Of a stretch of DNA of 5,563 nucleotides, positions 1-5,563 are shown piece by piece. Made by a program: the position numbers and the translations under genes. Source of the stretch: JBFYKJ01 sp041306005 (lineage in GTDB: Archaea > Altiarchaeota > Altiarchaeia > JAFGQM01); contig JBFYKJ010000052.1 in the NCBI GenBank assembly GCA_041306005.1, positions 1 through 5,563 on the forward strand. The letters are read 5' to 3'. A model generated the notes under the pieces. It did no database searches and was not told the DNA's origin. It saw only the letters and a program-made list of their open reading frames with translations. Each line of letters starts with the position of its first letter. The first letter of the stretch is position 1.

Positions 1-1
1 A

Positions 2-2896
2 GGGACCCTGACCTCAAATGCGGCGACGATGACCAACGGGTGCACGGCATCCTCCCCCGTAAGCGTCACGGTGCCCACGGTCAACGTGCCTCCAGTCACG
101 ACGACGTGCACCAACGGACTCGATGACGAGCCGACCAACCAGGGGGGCATTGCAGGCCGGAAGGACTGCGGCGACCCATATTGCTGCAACAATATTAACT
201 GCAGGACTTACTACACCGGCGCCGGCAAGAACGAGGCTTCCGCGGGCGGCGGTTCGCAGGATGGCGGCATAGCCGGGATGTGCTGCAACAGCAACTTTGA
301 CGAGGACCTGGACGATGACATAGACGAGGCAGACTCCGACTGCAGCGCATACCCGTGCGCCACAGGCCAGTCGTGCGGCGCGTGCCCCCCGGGTCAGATA
401 TGCAGTTCAAACACCCCCCCATGTTCGTGCGTTGTCGACCCCTTCGTATCCTGCAGGGATGGTCTTGACAACGAGCCAGGCGGCGTGGGCAACGGGCGCG
501 TGGACTGCGGCGACACATACTGTTGCGGAGATGAGGGGTGCCAGCTTGTCTATTGGGAGACGCTGGGGTCGGGCGGATTGTCTACCGGCCACAATGAGGG
601 GAGCGTAGGCGCCACTGCCGGCGACGGCTGGAACCTCGGATATGGCGGCACCCTTGGCATGTGTTGTGCCGGCAATGGAATAGATGAGGACGACGACGGG
701 GATGTGGACTCTGACGACCCGGACTGCCAATACACTTGCATGATGGGCACTGCATGCGGGACGTGCCCAGACGATTATGTGTGCAACGACACGAGCCTGC
801 CGTGCGAGTGCGTGGTCGAGATTGTAATAAACTGCACAGACAACCTTGACAACGAGCCGCTTGGGCTTGGGGGGATGGCCGGCAGGACAGACTGTGGCGA
901 CCCGGCGTGCTGCAGCGACGCGGCATGCGCATCATATTATACCGGCTCAAATAATGAGTCGTCCATAGGCGGGGACCCCAGCGACAATGGATACCGATAT
1001 ATGTGCTGCGACAGCGGGTATGACGAGGACGGGGACTTTGACATGGATTGGGATGATCCGGACTGCGGTTCGCATGCAAACTGCCATGATGATCTCGACA
1101 ACGAGGAGCCGTCGCCCCACGACGGCTACACGGACTGCGCTGACACCGACTGCTGCTATGACGTGCAGTGCCAGCACGATTTCTTCGCAACTATAATAAA
1201 CCCCCTGCACAATGAGGCCTCGCCGGGTGACGGCGGTCTGCCGCGCATGTGCTGCGTCGGCGGCTACAACGAGGACTGGGAAGACGGGATAGACTCCGCG
1301 GATCCAGACTGCCCGGCGGCATGCCCGCCAGGCTCGGAGTGCATCACCGACTCGGACTGCCCGATGGGCCAGCTCTGCAGCAGCGACTGCGAGTGCACCG
1401 GCCCGCTCGAGTGCACCCTGCCGGGCACCACGACCTGCGACCCGACGTTCTGCGAGGGCACGCCGTTCCCGGACTGCATCCAGTTCAATGCCACCACCTG
1501 CATGTGCGGCATAGAGTGCAACATCTCATCAGGCGCCTGCGTCGAGACGATGTGCGACGGATACCCGACGCTGCCGGACTGCATAGACGTGTACGAGGGC
1601 TGCATGTGCGGCGTCGAGTGCGAGGTTAGCGGCGAATGCGACCCGAACGTCTGCCCGGACACGTCCCCGATGTGCCCCGAGCCGTGCGCCTGCCTGCCGG
1701 TCTACTGCCTCGATGAGGACAACCCGCCGTACTGCGACCCGACGGACTGCCCGCCGGAGCTCCCCTTATGCAACGAGGACTGCATCTGCGAGCCATCAGC
1801 ATCCTGCACCGACTCGGCTGACTACCCAATATGCGACGGGGAGTGCCCCGACGGCCAGTCGTGCGTTACCGATCCTGAAGAATTAGGGTGCGTCTGCGAA
1901 GGCAACCCGCCACCGCCGCCGCCAACATGCGAGGACTCCGAGGACTGGCCGTCCTGCGAAGGCTCGTGCCCGCCGGGCTACGAGTGCATGGTCATGGATG
2001 ACGTATGCGAGTGCATAAACGACACCGAGTTCACCTGCAATGAGATGTCGCAGGCCACTTGCACCGACGGCTACTGCCCGCCGCCTTACGAGTGCGGCAT
2101 CTTGGGCGAGACCTGCGGGTGCATAGACAGCGCATTCCCGTGCCCGACGGCGTCGCCGAACGCATGTACGGGCTACTGCCCCGAGCCGTACGACTGCGAG
2201 GTGTACACCGCCTTGTCCGAGTGCGCCTGCGGCTACTACGACGGCACGTTCAACGACACGACCGCTACAGACGCCACCTGCCACGACTTCTTCGTGGCGT
2301 TCGACGACCTGAGCATAGCGCCCGGTGAAACAGTGACCTGGACGTTCGAGGAAGCCGGCCGGAGCGGCACGTGCACGAGCGTCACATACCTTGAGGAAAG
2401 CCCGCTGGACCTGACTACGGAACAGGCGATGGCTATAATATCGATCAGCGGCGAGCAGCTGATCGCGATAGTCGAGATATGCACAAGCACAGACAGGTAC
2501 TGCACGGTCACTTACAAGGCGACTACAGACGACACCACTGTACTGGGCTTTTACACCCTTGACCTGGGCAACATCGTCTGCCCGCACTGCACGATCCTTG
2601 AGATACCGGCGATAATACACCCGATCGGCGCGTACTCGGAGAGCAGGACGGATTCCGCTAGCGCGCTCATCTCGGCGCAGGCCGCTGTGGATGCGATGCA
2701 GGGCTCGTCATGCGGCCAGGCCGGAGACGGGTGCCCGTCCCTCAAGAGCATGGTCCAGGACGCATTGACCCACGAGGCGGCCGCCATTAGGTACAACACC
2801 CTCTGCCAGTCGGGCGGCGGGGTTACCTGCAGGCTGTCGCAGTACTACTCTACGAGGGCGATAGACATCTCAAACCAGGTCCTGAGCCTGGTGTAA
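2..2896 (+). CDS. Cysteine-rich modular (probably secreted or surface) protein, 5'-partial
   Basis: The frame is open from base 2 to a TAA at 2894-2896. The ATG at 29 is probably internal, because the codons before it read GTLTSNAAT and continue into a beta-strand-like stretch with no stop, so the true N-terminus and any signal peptide lie outside the window. Counting residues from 29: residues 27-428 are four eight-Cys Asp-rich modules, about 429-592 irregular Cys repeats, 593-740 four six-Cys modules, about 741-865 a beta-rich domain, and about 870-955 a helical tail. A proline run (NPPPPPPT) lies near residue 630. By hand count there are about 109 Cys and four Lys, and Asp and Glu are abundant, so the protein is very acidic. 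Seven N-x-S/T sequons are visible, for example NATT, NISS and NDTS. No C-terminal membrane segment or sorting motif is seen. High even-spaced Cys suggests a disulfide-stabilised extracellular protein, with Asp loops possibly binding calcium. An adhesin or cell-surface role is inference only. Confidence 0.85.
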   Translation, partial: GTLTSNAATMTNGCTASSPVSVTVPTVNVPPVTTTCTNGLDDEPTNQGGIAGRKDCGDPYCCNNINCRTYYTGAGKNEASAGGGSQDGGIAGMCCNSNFDEDLDDDIDEADSDCSAYPCATGQSCGACPPGQICSSNTPPCSCVVDPFVSCRDGLDNEPGGVGNGRVDCGDTYCCGDEGCQLVYWETLGSGGLSTGHNEGSVGATAGDGWNLGYGGTLGMCCAGNGIDEDDDGDVDSDDPDCQYTCMMGTACGTCPDDYVCNDTSLPCECVVEIVINCTDNLDNEPLGLGGMAGRTDCGDPACCSDAACASYYTGSNNESSIGGDPSDNGYRYMCCDSGYDEDGDFDMDWDDPDCGSHANCHDDLDNEEPSPHDGYTDCADTDCCYDVQCQHDFFATIINPLHNEASPGDGGLPRMCCVGGYNEDWEDGIDSADPDCPAACPPGSECITDSDCPMGQLCSSDCECTGPLECTLPGTTTCDPTFCEGTPFPDCIQFNATTCMCGIECNISSGACVETMCDGYPTLPDCIDVYEGCMCGVECEVSGECDPNVCPDTSPMCPEPCACLPVYCLDEDNPPYCDPTDCPPELPLCNEDCICEPSASCTDSADYPICDGECPDGQSCVTDPEELGCVCEGNPPPPPPTCEDSEDWPSCEGSCPPGYECMVMDDVCECINDTEFTCNEMSQATCTDGYCPPPYECGILGETCGCIDSAFPCPTASPNACTGYCPEPYDCEVYTALSECACGYYDGTFNDTTATDATCHDFFVAFDDLSIAPGETVTWTFEEAGRSGTCTSVTYLEESPLDLTTEQAMAIISISGEQLIAIVEICTSTDRYCTVTYKATTDDTTVLGFYTLDLGNIVCPHCTILEIPAIIHPIGAYSESRTDSASALISAQAAVDAMQGSSCGQAGDGCPSLKSMVQDALTHEAAAIRYNTLCQSGGGVTCRLSQYYSTRAIDISNQVLSLV
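356..430 (+). repeat. Six-cysteine module B1 inserted after A1
   Basis: Residues 110-134 have the pattern C-x5-C-x2-C-x5-C-x6-C-x-C, containing CPPGQIC. The same 25-residue spacing recurs exactly at 737-811. The module sits between the end of A1 and the start of A2, joined by a short hydrophobic linker (VVDPFVS). Confidence 0.75.
737..811 (+). repeat. Six-cysteine module B2 inserted after A2
   Basis: Residues 237-261 repeat the Cys spacing of B1 exactly (C-x5-C-x2-C-x5-C-x6-C-x-C), although most other residues differ; CPDDYVC takes the place of CPPGQIC. A similar hydrophobic linker (VVEIVIN) leads into A3. Spacing is kept while the residues between diverge, which indicates a folded disulfide or metal module under selection rather than a recent DNA duplication. 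Confidence 0.75.
1313..1804 (+). repeat. Irregular cysteine-rich repeats linking A4 to the B array
   Basis: Residues 429-592 begin with a B-like stretch (CPPGSEC, CPMGQLC, CEC). They continue with loosely repeated units of roughly 25-35 residues built around C-x4-C, a Pro/Asp loop, DC and a C-x-C-x3-C ending: TTCMCGIEC, EGCMCGVEC, then shorter CAC and CIC versions. The pair ending MCGIEC and MCGVEC are the closest copies. The boundaries are approximate. No enzyme motif is visible and I do not recognise a named family. Confidence 0.6.
1805..2239 (+). repeat. Four tandem six-cysteine modules (B-type array)
   Basis: Units begin at the Cys codons at 1805, 1928, 2036 and 2141 (residues 593, 634, 670 and 705). 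They follow C-x7/8-C-x3/4-C-x5-C-x6/8-C-x-C. The third and fourth cysteines bracket a Pro/Gly/Tyr loop: CPDGQSC, CPPGYEC, CPPPYEC and CPEPYDC. This is the same core as B1 and B2 with a longer first loop. A proline-rich linker (NPPPPPPT) separates the first unit from the second. The pattern is typical of small extracellular disulfide-knotted repeats, but I cannot assign a named family. Confidence 0.7.
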
Positions 2897-2960
2897 GCCC
2901 GGTTCAGGCCTTCTTTTGCTCCATGCCTTAGCTTTGCCCCCACAACCTCTTTTTCATACC
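2897..2960 (+). terminator. T-rich tracts, candidate archaeal terminator of the Cys-rich gene
   Basis: The 64 bases after the stop codon are pyrimidine-rich, with T-runs at 2914-2917 and 2950-2954 (the second within TCTTTTTC). In archaea, T-rich tracts alone can end transcription. A weak 5-base inverted repeat (CCTGA at 2881-2885, TCAGG at 2904-2908) flanks the stop codon just upstream of the first T-run. The assignment rests on position and composition only. Confidence 0.4.
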
Positions 2961-2963
2961 AAA

Positions 2964-2980
2964 GCCGCAAAATATGCGGC
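2964..2980 (+). repeat. Perfect 17-base inverted repeat containing a TATA-like box
   Basis: GCCGCA (2964-2969) and TGCGGC (2975-2980) are exact reverse complements around AAATA. The dyad overlaps the candidate alaS TATA element and abuts a second dyad of identical geometry. It could be an operator, or a DNA or RNA hairpin. Its function is unproven. Confidence 0.6.
2969..2976 (+). promoter_or_regulatory. Candidate TATA box for alaS
   Basis: AAAATATG is the clearest AT-rich octamer in the spacer and is surrounded by GC-rich sequence. Archaeal transcription usually starts about 25-30 bases downstream of the TATA centre, which would be near 2998-3003. That leaves a leader of only about 6-11 bases before the ATG at 3009. 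No strong BRE is evident upstream; the flank is CCAAAGCCGC. Confidence 0.45.
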
Positions 2981-2997
2981 GCTCCGCCGGCCGGAGC
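2981..2997 (+). repeat. Second perfect 17-base inverted repeat, before the alaS start
   Basis: GCTCCG (2981-2986) and CGGAGC (2992-2997) are exact reverse complements around CCGGC. It begins on the base after the first dyad ends. It lies between the TATA-like box and the expected transcription start, so if that promoter is right most of it would not be in the alaS mRNA and would act as DNA. If transcription starts further upstream, it would form a short GC-rich leader hairpin that hides the GGAG at 2993-2996. Confidence 0.6.
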
Positions 2998-3008
2998 ACA
3001 CGGGTAGG

Positions 3009-5563
3009 ATGCTCTCCAAGGACCTTTTGAGGCAGGAATTCGGGAAGAACTGGCAGAAGTACTACCAGATAGAGATGTTCAAACAGCAGGGCTACGAGCG
3101 CAAGCTGTGCAAAACCTGCGGGCGCCCTTTCTGGACCTGCGACCCAGACAGGAAAATCTGCGCCGACACGCCCTGCGTGGAATACGGGTTCATCAACGAC
3201 ACGATCACGAAGAAGAAGTGGGACTATGTGGGCACCTGGCAGCTGTTTGAGAAGTTCTTTAAAAAGAACGGGCATACGCCCATCCCGAGATACCCCGTCG
3301 TGGACCGCTGGAGGCCTGATTTATACTTCACGATAGCTTCCATACAGGACTTCCAGCGCCTCGACAACGGGAACATGAACTTCGTCTACCCCGCAAACCC
3401 GCTCATAGTCCCGCAGGTGTGCTTGAGGTTCCCCGATATCCAGAACGTCGGGATAACCGGGAAACACCTCACCTCGTTTGTCATGAGCGGCCAGCACACG
3501 TTCGGGTACCCGAAAGAGAAAAACTCATACTTCAAGGACCGGTGCATCGAGCTTAATTTCGGCTTCCTCAACGGCGAGATGGGCATCCCGGCCGAGGAGC
3601 TCATCTACAAGGAGGACATCTGGGCGATGCCTGATTTCTCGGCATTCGGGCCCTGTATGGAAACGTTCTCAAAGGGATTAGAACTGGTCAACTCGGTCTT
3701 CATGCAATACCAGAAAGAGGGCGACTGGTTCAGGGACCTGGACGTGAAGGTCATAGACGTAGGCTGGGGGCACGAGCGCCTCGTCTGGTTCTCGAACGGG
3801 ACCCCGGCAAGCTACGAATCGCTCTTCGGCCCGGTCACCGACCGCCTGAAGAAGAAAGCGGGCGTCAAGATAGACCAGAAGGTCTTTGACAAGTATTCAA
3901 AGGTAGCGGGGTCATTAGACTTAGGCGAAGTCAAGGACATCGTCCTTGCCAAGAAGAAGGTGGCCGAGTACGTGGGGATGTCGCCTGAAGAACTCCGGGA
4001 AAAAATAGAGCCCCTGCAGGCTATCTACGCCATCGCCGACCATACGAGGACGCTTCTTTTCGCTATAACCGACGGGGGCATTCCCTCAAACGTCGGAGGG
4101 GGCTACAACCTTAGGGTAGTCCTGCGGCGTTCCTTCGCATTCATGGACGAGTTCGGCCTTGATTTCGACCTGGGCCAGATCGCCCGCTGGCACGCGGATT
4201 ACCTAAAGCCGATGTTCCCGGAACTCCAAACGGAACTCGAGGGATTCGACAAGATAATCGCCCTTGAGAGGGAGAAGTTCGACGAGACGAAGAAGAAGAT
4301 GCAAAAGACGATCACTTCCCTCGTTGACAAAGGTACTGTCTTTGACGAGGCGACGCTCTCGCAACTATACGAATCACAGGGCATAACCCCCGAGGAGATA
4401 AAGAAGTTCAAGCCCGGTTTGGAAGTGCCGCCCACGTTCTACGAGCGGATAACCGAGAAGCACTCAAGCCTTGTCGAGGAAAAGGCGGGCGGGCAGATGA
4501 TAACGGGCGTTCCCGCGACAGAGAAGCTCTGCTACTCGCCCAAACTGGAGTTCGAGGGCACCGTGATCAAGATAATGGGCGACAACGTCGTCCTCGACAA
4601 GACGGCCTTCTACGCCACTTCAGGGGGCCAGGACCACGATATCGGCCTCCTTGGCAGCGCCAAGGTGCTTGAGACCTTCAAGCAGGGGGAGGTCATCCTC
4701 CACAAGGTTGACGCCGTGTCAGACTTCAAGGTCGGGGAGACGGTGAGGGGCATCGTGGACACCGCAAGGAGAATGCAGCTCGCCCAGAACCACTCGGCGG
4801 TGCACCTCGTCAACGGGGCGGCGAGAGCCGTCCTCGGAAACCACGTCTGGCAGGCGGGTTCGGAGGTCAAGACAAGCAAGGCCCGCCTGGACATAACCCA
4901 CTACTCGGCGATAACCAAGGGGCAGTTAAAGGAAATCGAGGATCTCGTCAACAAGAAGATAAAAGAGGGGCTGAAGATAGAAAAGCCAGTCGTCGAGCGG
5001 GGGGCTGCGGAGCAGACTTACGGCTTTAGGGTCTACCAGGGGGGCGCCATACCCCAAAAGGAGCTGAGGATAATCAAGATGGGGGACTTTGACGTCGAGG
5101 CCTGCGGCGGAACCCACTGCGACAACACAAAGGAGATAGGCCAGGTCAAGATACTTCGCGCGAACAAGATACAGGACGGCGTAGTGAGGCTGGAATTCGT
5201 CGCCGGCGAGGCGGCGAAGGAGGCTAAGGAGGAAGCCGAGGGCGTCTATGATGCGGTCCTAAAGCCGATTAAGGGGCTTGTAGGCAAGAAGCTCAAGTAC
5301 ACCGAGGACGGGATGCTGAAGGCCGCAGCGGTGTTTTCCGTCCAGCTTGACCAGCTGCCCCAGACGGTCGAGCGTTTTGTCGGGGATTGGGCGGCCCTCT
5401 CGGATAAGATATCCGCGCTTGGCGGGGACGCGCCGGAGTCTGAACTCGGCGAGGCGGCGGACATAGTGGCCGCAGTCACTGTTTTGTTCTCCGAGTGGAA
5501 GCAGAGGCAGAGGATAGTCAAGGACCTGCTTACAAAGAGGATACAGGAGGAGGCAAAGGCCCT
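3009..5563 (+). CDS. alaS: Alanyl-tRNA synthetase, archaeal type (3'-partial)
   Basis: This class II synthetase charges tRNA-Ala with alanine in the cytoplasm and hydrolyses mischarged Ser/Gly-tRNA-Ala. The frame is open without interruption for 851 codons to the window end; archaeal AlaRS is usually about 900 residues, so only part of the C-terminal domain is missing. Visible in order: an archaeal N-terminal zinc-type segment (C34, C37, FWT at 41-43, C51, C56); a motif 1 region around GHTPIPRYP; motif 2 with CLRF (138-141, Arg140); WAMPDFSAFGPC (205-216); GWGHER (252-257); motif 3 GGGYNLRVVLRR (363-374); editing-domain SGGQ (538-541); and the editing zinc ligands HSAVH (595-599) and CGGTHC (699-704). 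A C-terminal helical region follows. ATG 3009 is chosen because no ATG, GTG or TTG lies in frame from there back to 2940 and the sequence after it matches the family N-terminus. There is no well-spaced Shine-Dalgarno site, which fits a nearly leaderless mRNA. Cys44 is an additional cysteine in the zinc segment. Confidence 0.97.
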   Translation, partial: MLSKDLLRQEFGKNWQKYYQIEMFKQQGYERKLCKTCGRPFWTCDPDRKICADTPCVEYGFINDTITKKKWDYVGTWQLFEKFFKKNGHTPIPRYPVVDRWRPDLYFTIASIQDFQRLDNGNMNFVYPANPLIVPQVCLRFPDIQNVGITGKHLTSFVMSGQHTFGYPKEKNSYFKDRCIELNFGFLNGEMGIPAEELIYKEDIWAMPDFSAFGPCMETFSKGLELVNSVFMQYQKEGDWFRDLDVKVIDVGWGHERLVWFSNGTPASYESLFGPVTDRLKKKAGVKIDQKVFDKYSKVAGSLDLGEVKDIVLAKKKVAEYVGMSPEELREKIEPLQAIYAIADHTRTLLFAITDGGIPSNVGGGYNLRVVLRRSFAFMDEFGLDFDLGQIARWHADYLKPMFPELQTELEGFDKIIALEREKFDETKKKMQKTITSLVDKGTVFDEATLSQLYESQGITPEEIKKFKPGLEVPPTFYERITEKHSSLVEEKAGGQMITGVPATEKLCYSPKLEFEGTVIKIMGDNVVLDKTAFYATSGGQDHDIGLLGSAKVLETFKQGEVILHKVDAVSDFKVGETVRGIVDTARRMQLAQNHSAVHLVNGAARAVLGNHVWQAGSEVKTSKARLDITHYSAITKGQLKEIEDLVNKKIKEGLKIEKPVVERGAAEQTYGFRVYQGGAIPQKELRIIKMGDFDVEACGGTHCDNTKEIGQVKILRANKIQDGVVRLEFVAGEAAKEAKEEAEGVYDAVLKPIKGLVGKKLKYTEDGMLKAAAVFSVQLDQLPQTVERFVGDWAALSDKISALGGDAPESELGEAADIVAAVTVLFSEWKQRQRIVKDLLTKRIQEEAKA

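Larger units (their letters stand above)
107..1312 (+). repeat. Four tandem eight-cysteine Asp-rich modules (A1-A4)
   Basis: Protein-level repeats start at 107, 452, 833 and 1082, each opening with a C-x-[DN]-x-LD[ND]E motif. Every copy then has a DC, exactly four residues, CC, exactly four residues, C. After a variable loop containing [KHN]NE[AGS]S comes MCC, and then a 17-residue acidic segment ending in D-[SP]-DC, or PDC in copies 2-4. The acidic segments are at 293-343, 677-727, 1016-1066 and 1262-1312. Each copy therefore has eight cysteines in the same order. The acidic ends resemble the D-x-D-x-D-type loops that bind calcium in thrombospondin type 3 and dockerin repeats, but that is analogy, not a match I could test. 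Copies 1 and 2 are longer because a B module follows them; copies 3 and 4 abut directly. Confidence 0.85.

Noticed and set aside
29..31. ATG at 29 as the true start of the Cys-rich gene
   Set aside because: The frame is open back to base 2 with plausible beta-type protein sequence, there is no signal peptide after the ATG and no ribosome binding site before it. The gene is more likely cut by the window edge.
1249..1662. Overlapping open frames of about 130 codons on both strands
   Set aside because: Both lie wholly inside the A4/linker region of the Cys-rich gene. Their low-complexity His/Arg or Ser/Gln sequence is what regular TGC and GAC codons produce when read out of frame.
107..2239. 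Ferredoxin-like iron-sulfur clusters or zinc fingers from the dense Cys pattern
   Set aside because: The spacing does not match C-x2-C-x2-C-x3-C ferredoxin motifs or standard zinc fingers, and the extracellular-type features (sequons, acidic repeats, Pro linkers) favour disulfides. Metal binding by Cys is not excluded.
2579..2590. CPHC in the Cys-rich protein (residues 851-854), the DsbA-type redox motif
   Set aside because: No thioredoxin-fold sequence surrounds it, the cis-Pro segment is not seen, and it lies at the edge of a beta-rich domain in a protein with over 100 other cysteines.
1883..2620. A 245-codon open frame on the - strand
   Set aside because: It is the mirror of the Cys-rich gene in GC-rich DNA, rich in Arg, Ala and Val with no recognisable motif, while the + strand frame shows clear conserved repeats over the same bases.
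2993..2996. GGAG as a Shine-Dalgarno site for alaS
   Set aside because: It is 12 bases from the ATG, further than usual, and lies in the arm of the second inverted repeat. GGGTAGG directly before the ATG is too close to work.
2928..3275. A 115-codon - strand frame across the intergenic region and alaS start
   Set aside because: It overlaps the conserved zinc segment of AlaRS on the other strand and would span the candidate promoter; no domain or start signal supports it.

Overview
The window holds two genes on the + strand, both cut by the window edges. The first is the 3' part of a very cysteine-rich, probably secreted modular protein (2-2896). The second is the first 851 codons of an archaeal-type alanyl-tRNA synthetase, alaS (3009-5563). 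A 112-base intergenic stretch separates them. No RNA gene, mobile element or CRISPR array was seen.

The organism is most probably an archaeon. The synthetase has the archaeal N-terminal zinc-type extension (C34/C37, FWT, C51/C56) ahead of the class II core. The spacer carries T-rich tracts and an AT-rich TATA-like octamer at archaeal spacing from the alaS ATG. AGG and ATA are common codons in a GC-rich background. The wording of the AlaRS core (DFSAFGP, GWGHER) and the large Cys/Asp-repeat surface protein recall DPANN-type metagenomic archaea. That placement comes from memory and is an inference.

Region 1 (2-2896) is a mosaic. A short beta-like N-terminal piece is followed by four copies of an eight-cysteine, Asp-rich module (A1-A4, 107-1312). 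Copies of a six-cysteine module (B) are inserted after A1 and A2. A run of irregular Cys repeats follows (about 1313-1804), then four more B-like modules (1805 to about 2240). The end is a beta-rich domain and an alpha-helical tail with no membrane anchor. The coding region shows about 109 cysteines and only four lysines in the 955 codons from 29, by hand count. I do not recognise a named family for the whole protein.

Region 2 (2897-3008) holds T-rich tracts that could end transcription of the first gene. It then has a TATA-like box inside the first of two back-to-back 17-base inverted repeats, each with a 6-base arm, 5-base centre and 6-base arm. These lie directly before alaS.

Region 3 (3009-5563) is alaS. 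It is intact in frame to the window end, with all expected aminoacylation and editing motifs visible and only the end of the C-terminal domain missing. The two genes are not obviously related in function. The spacer signals suggest separate transcription units.
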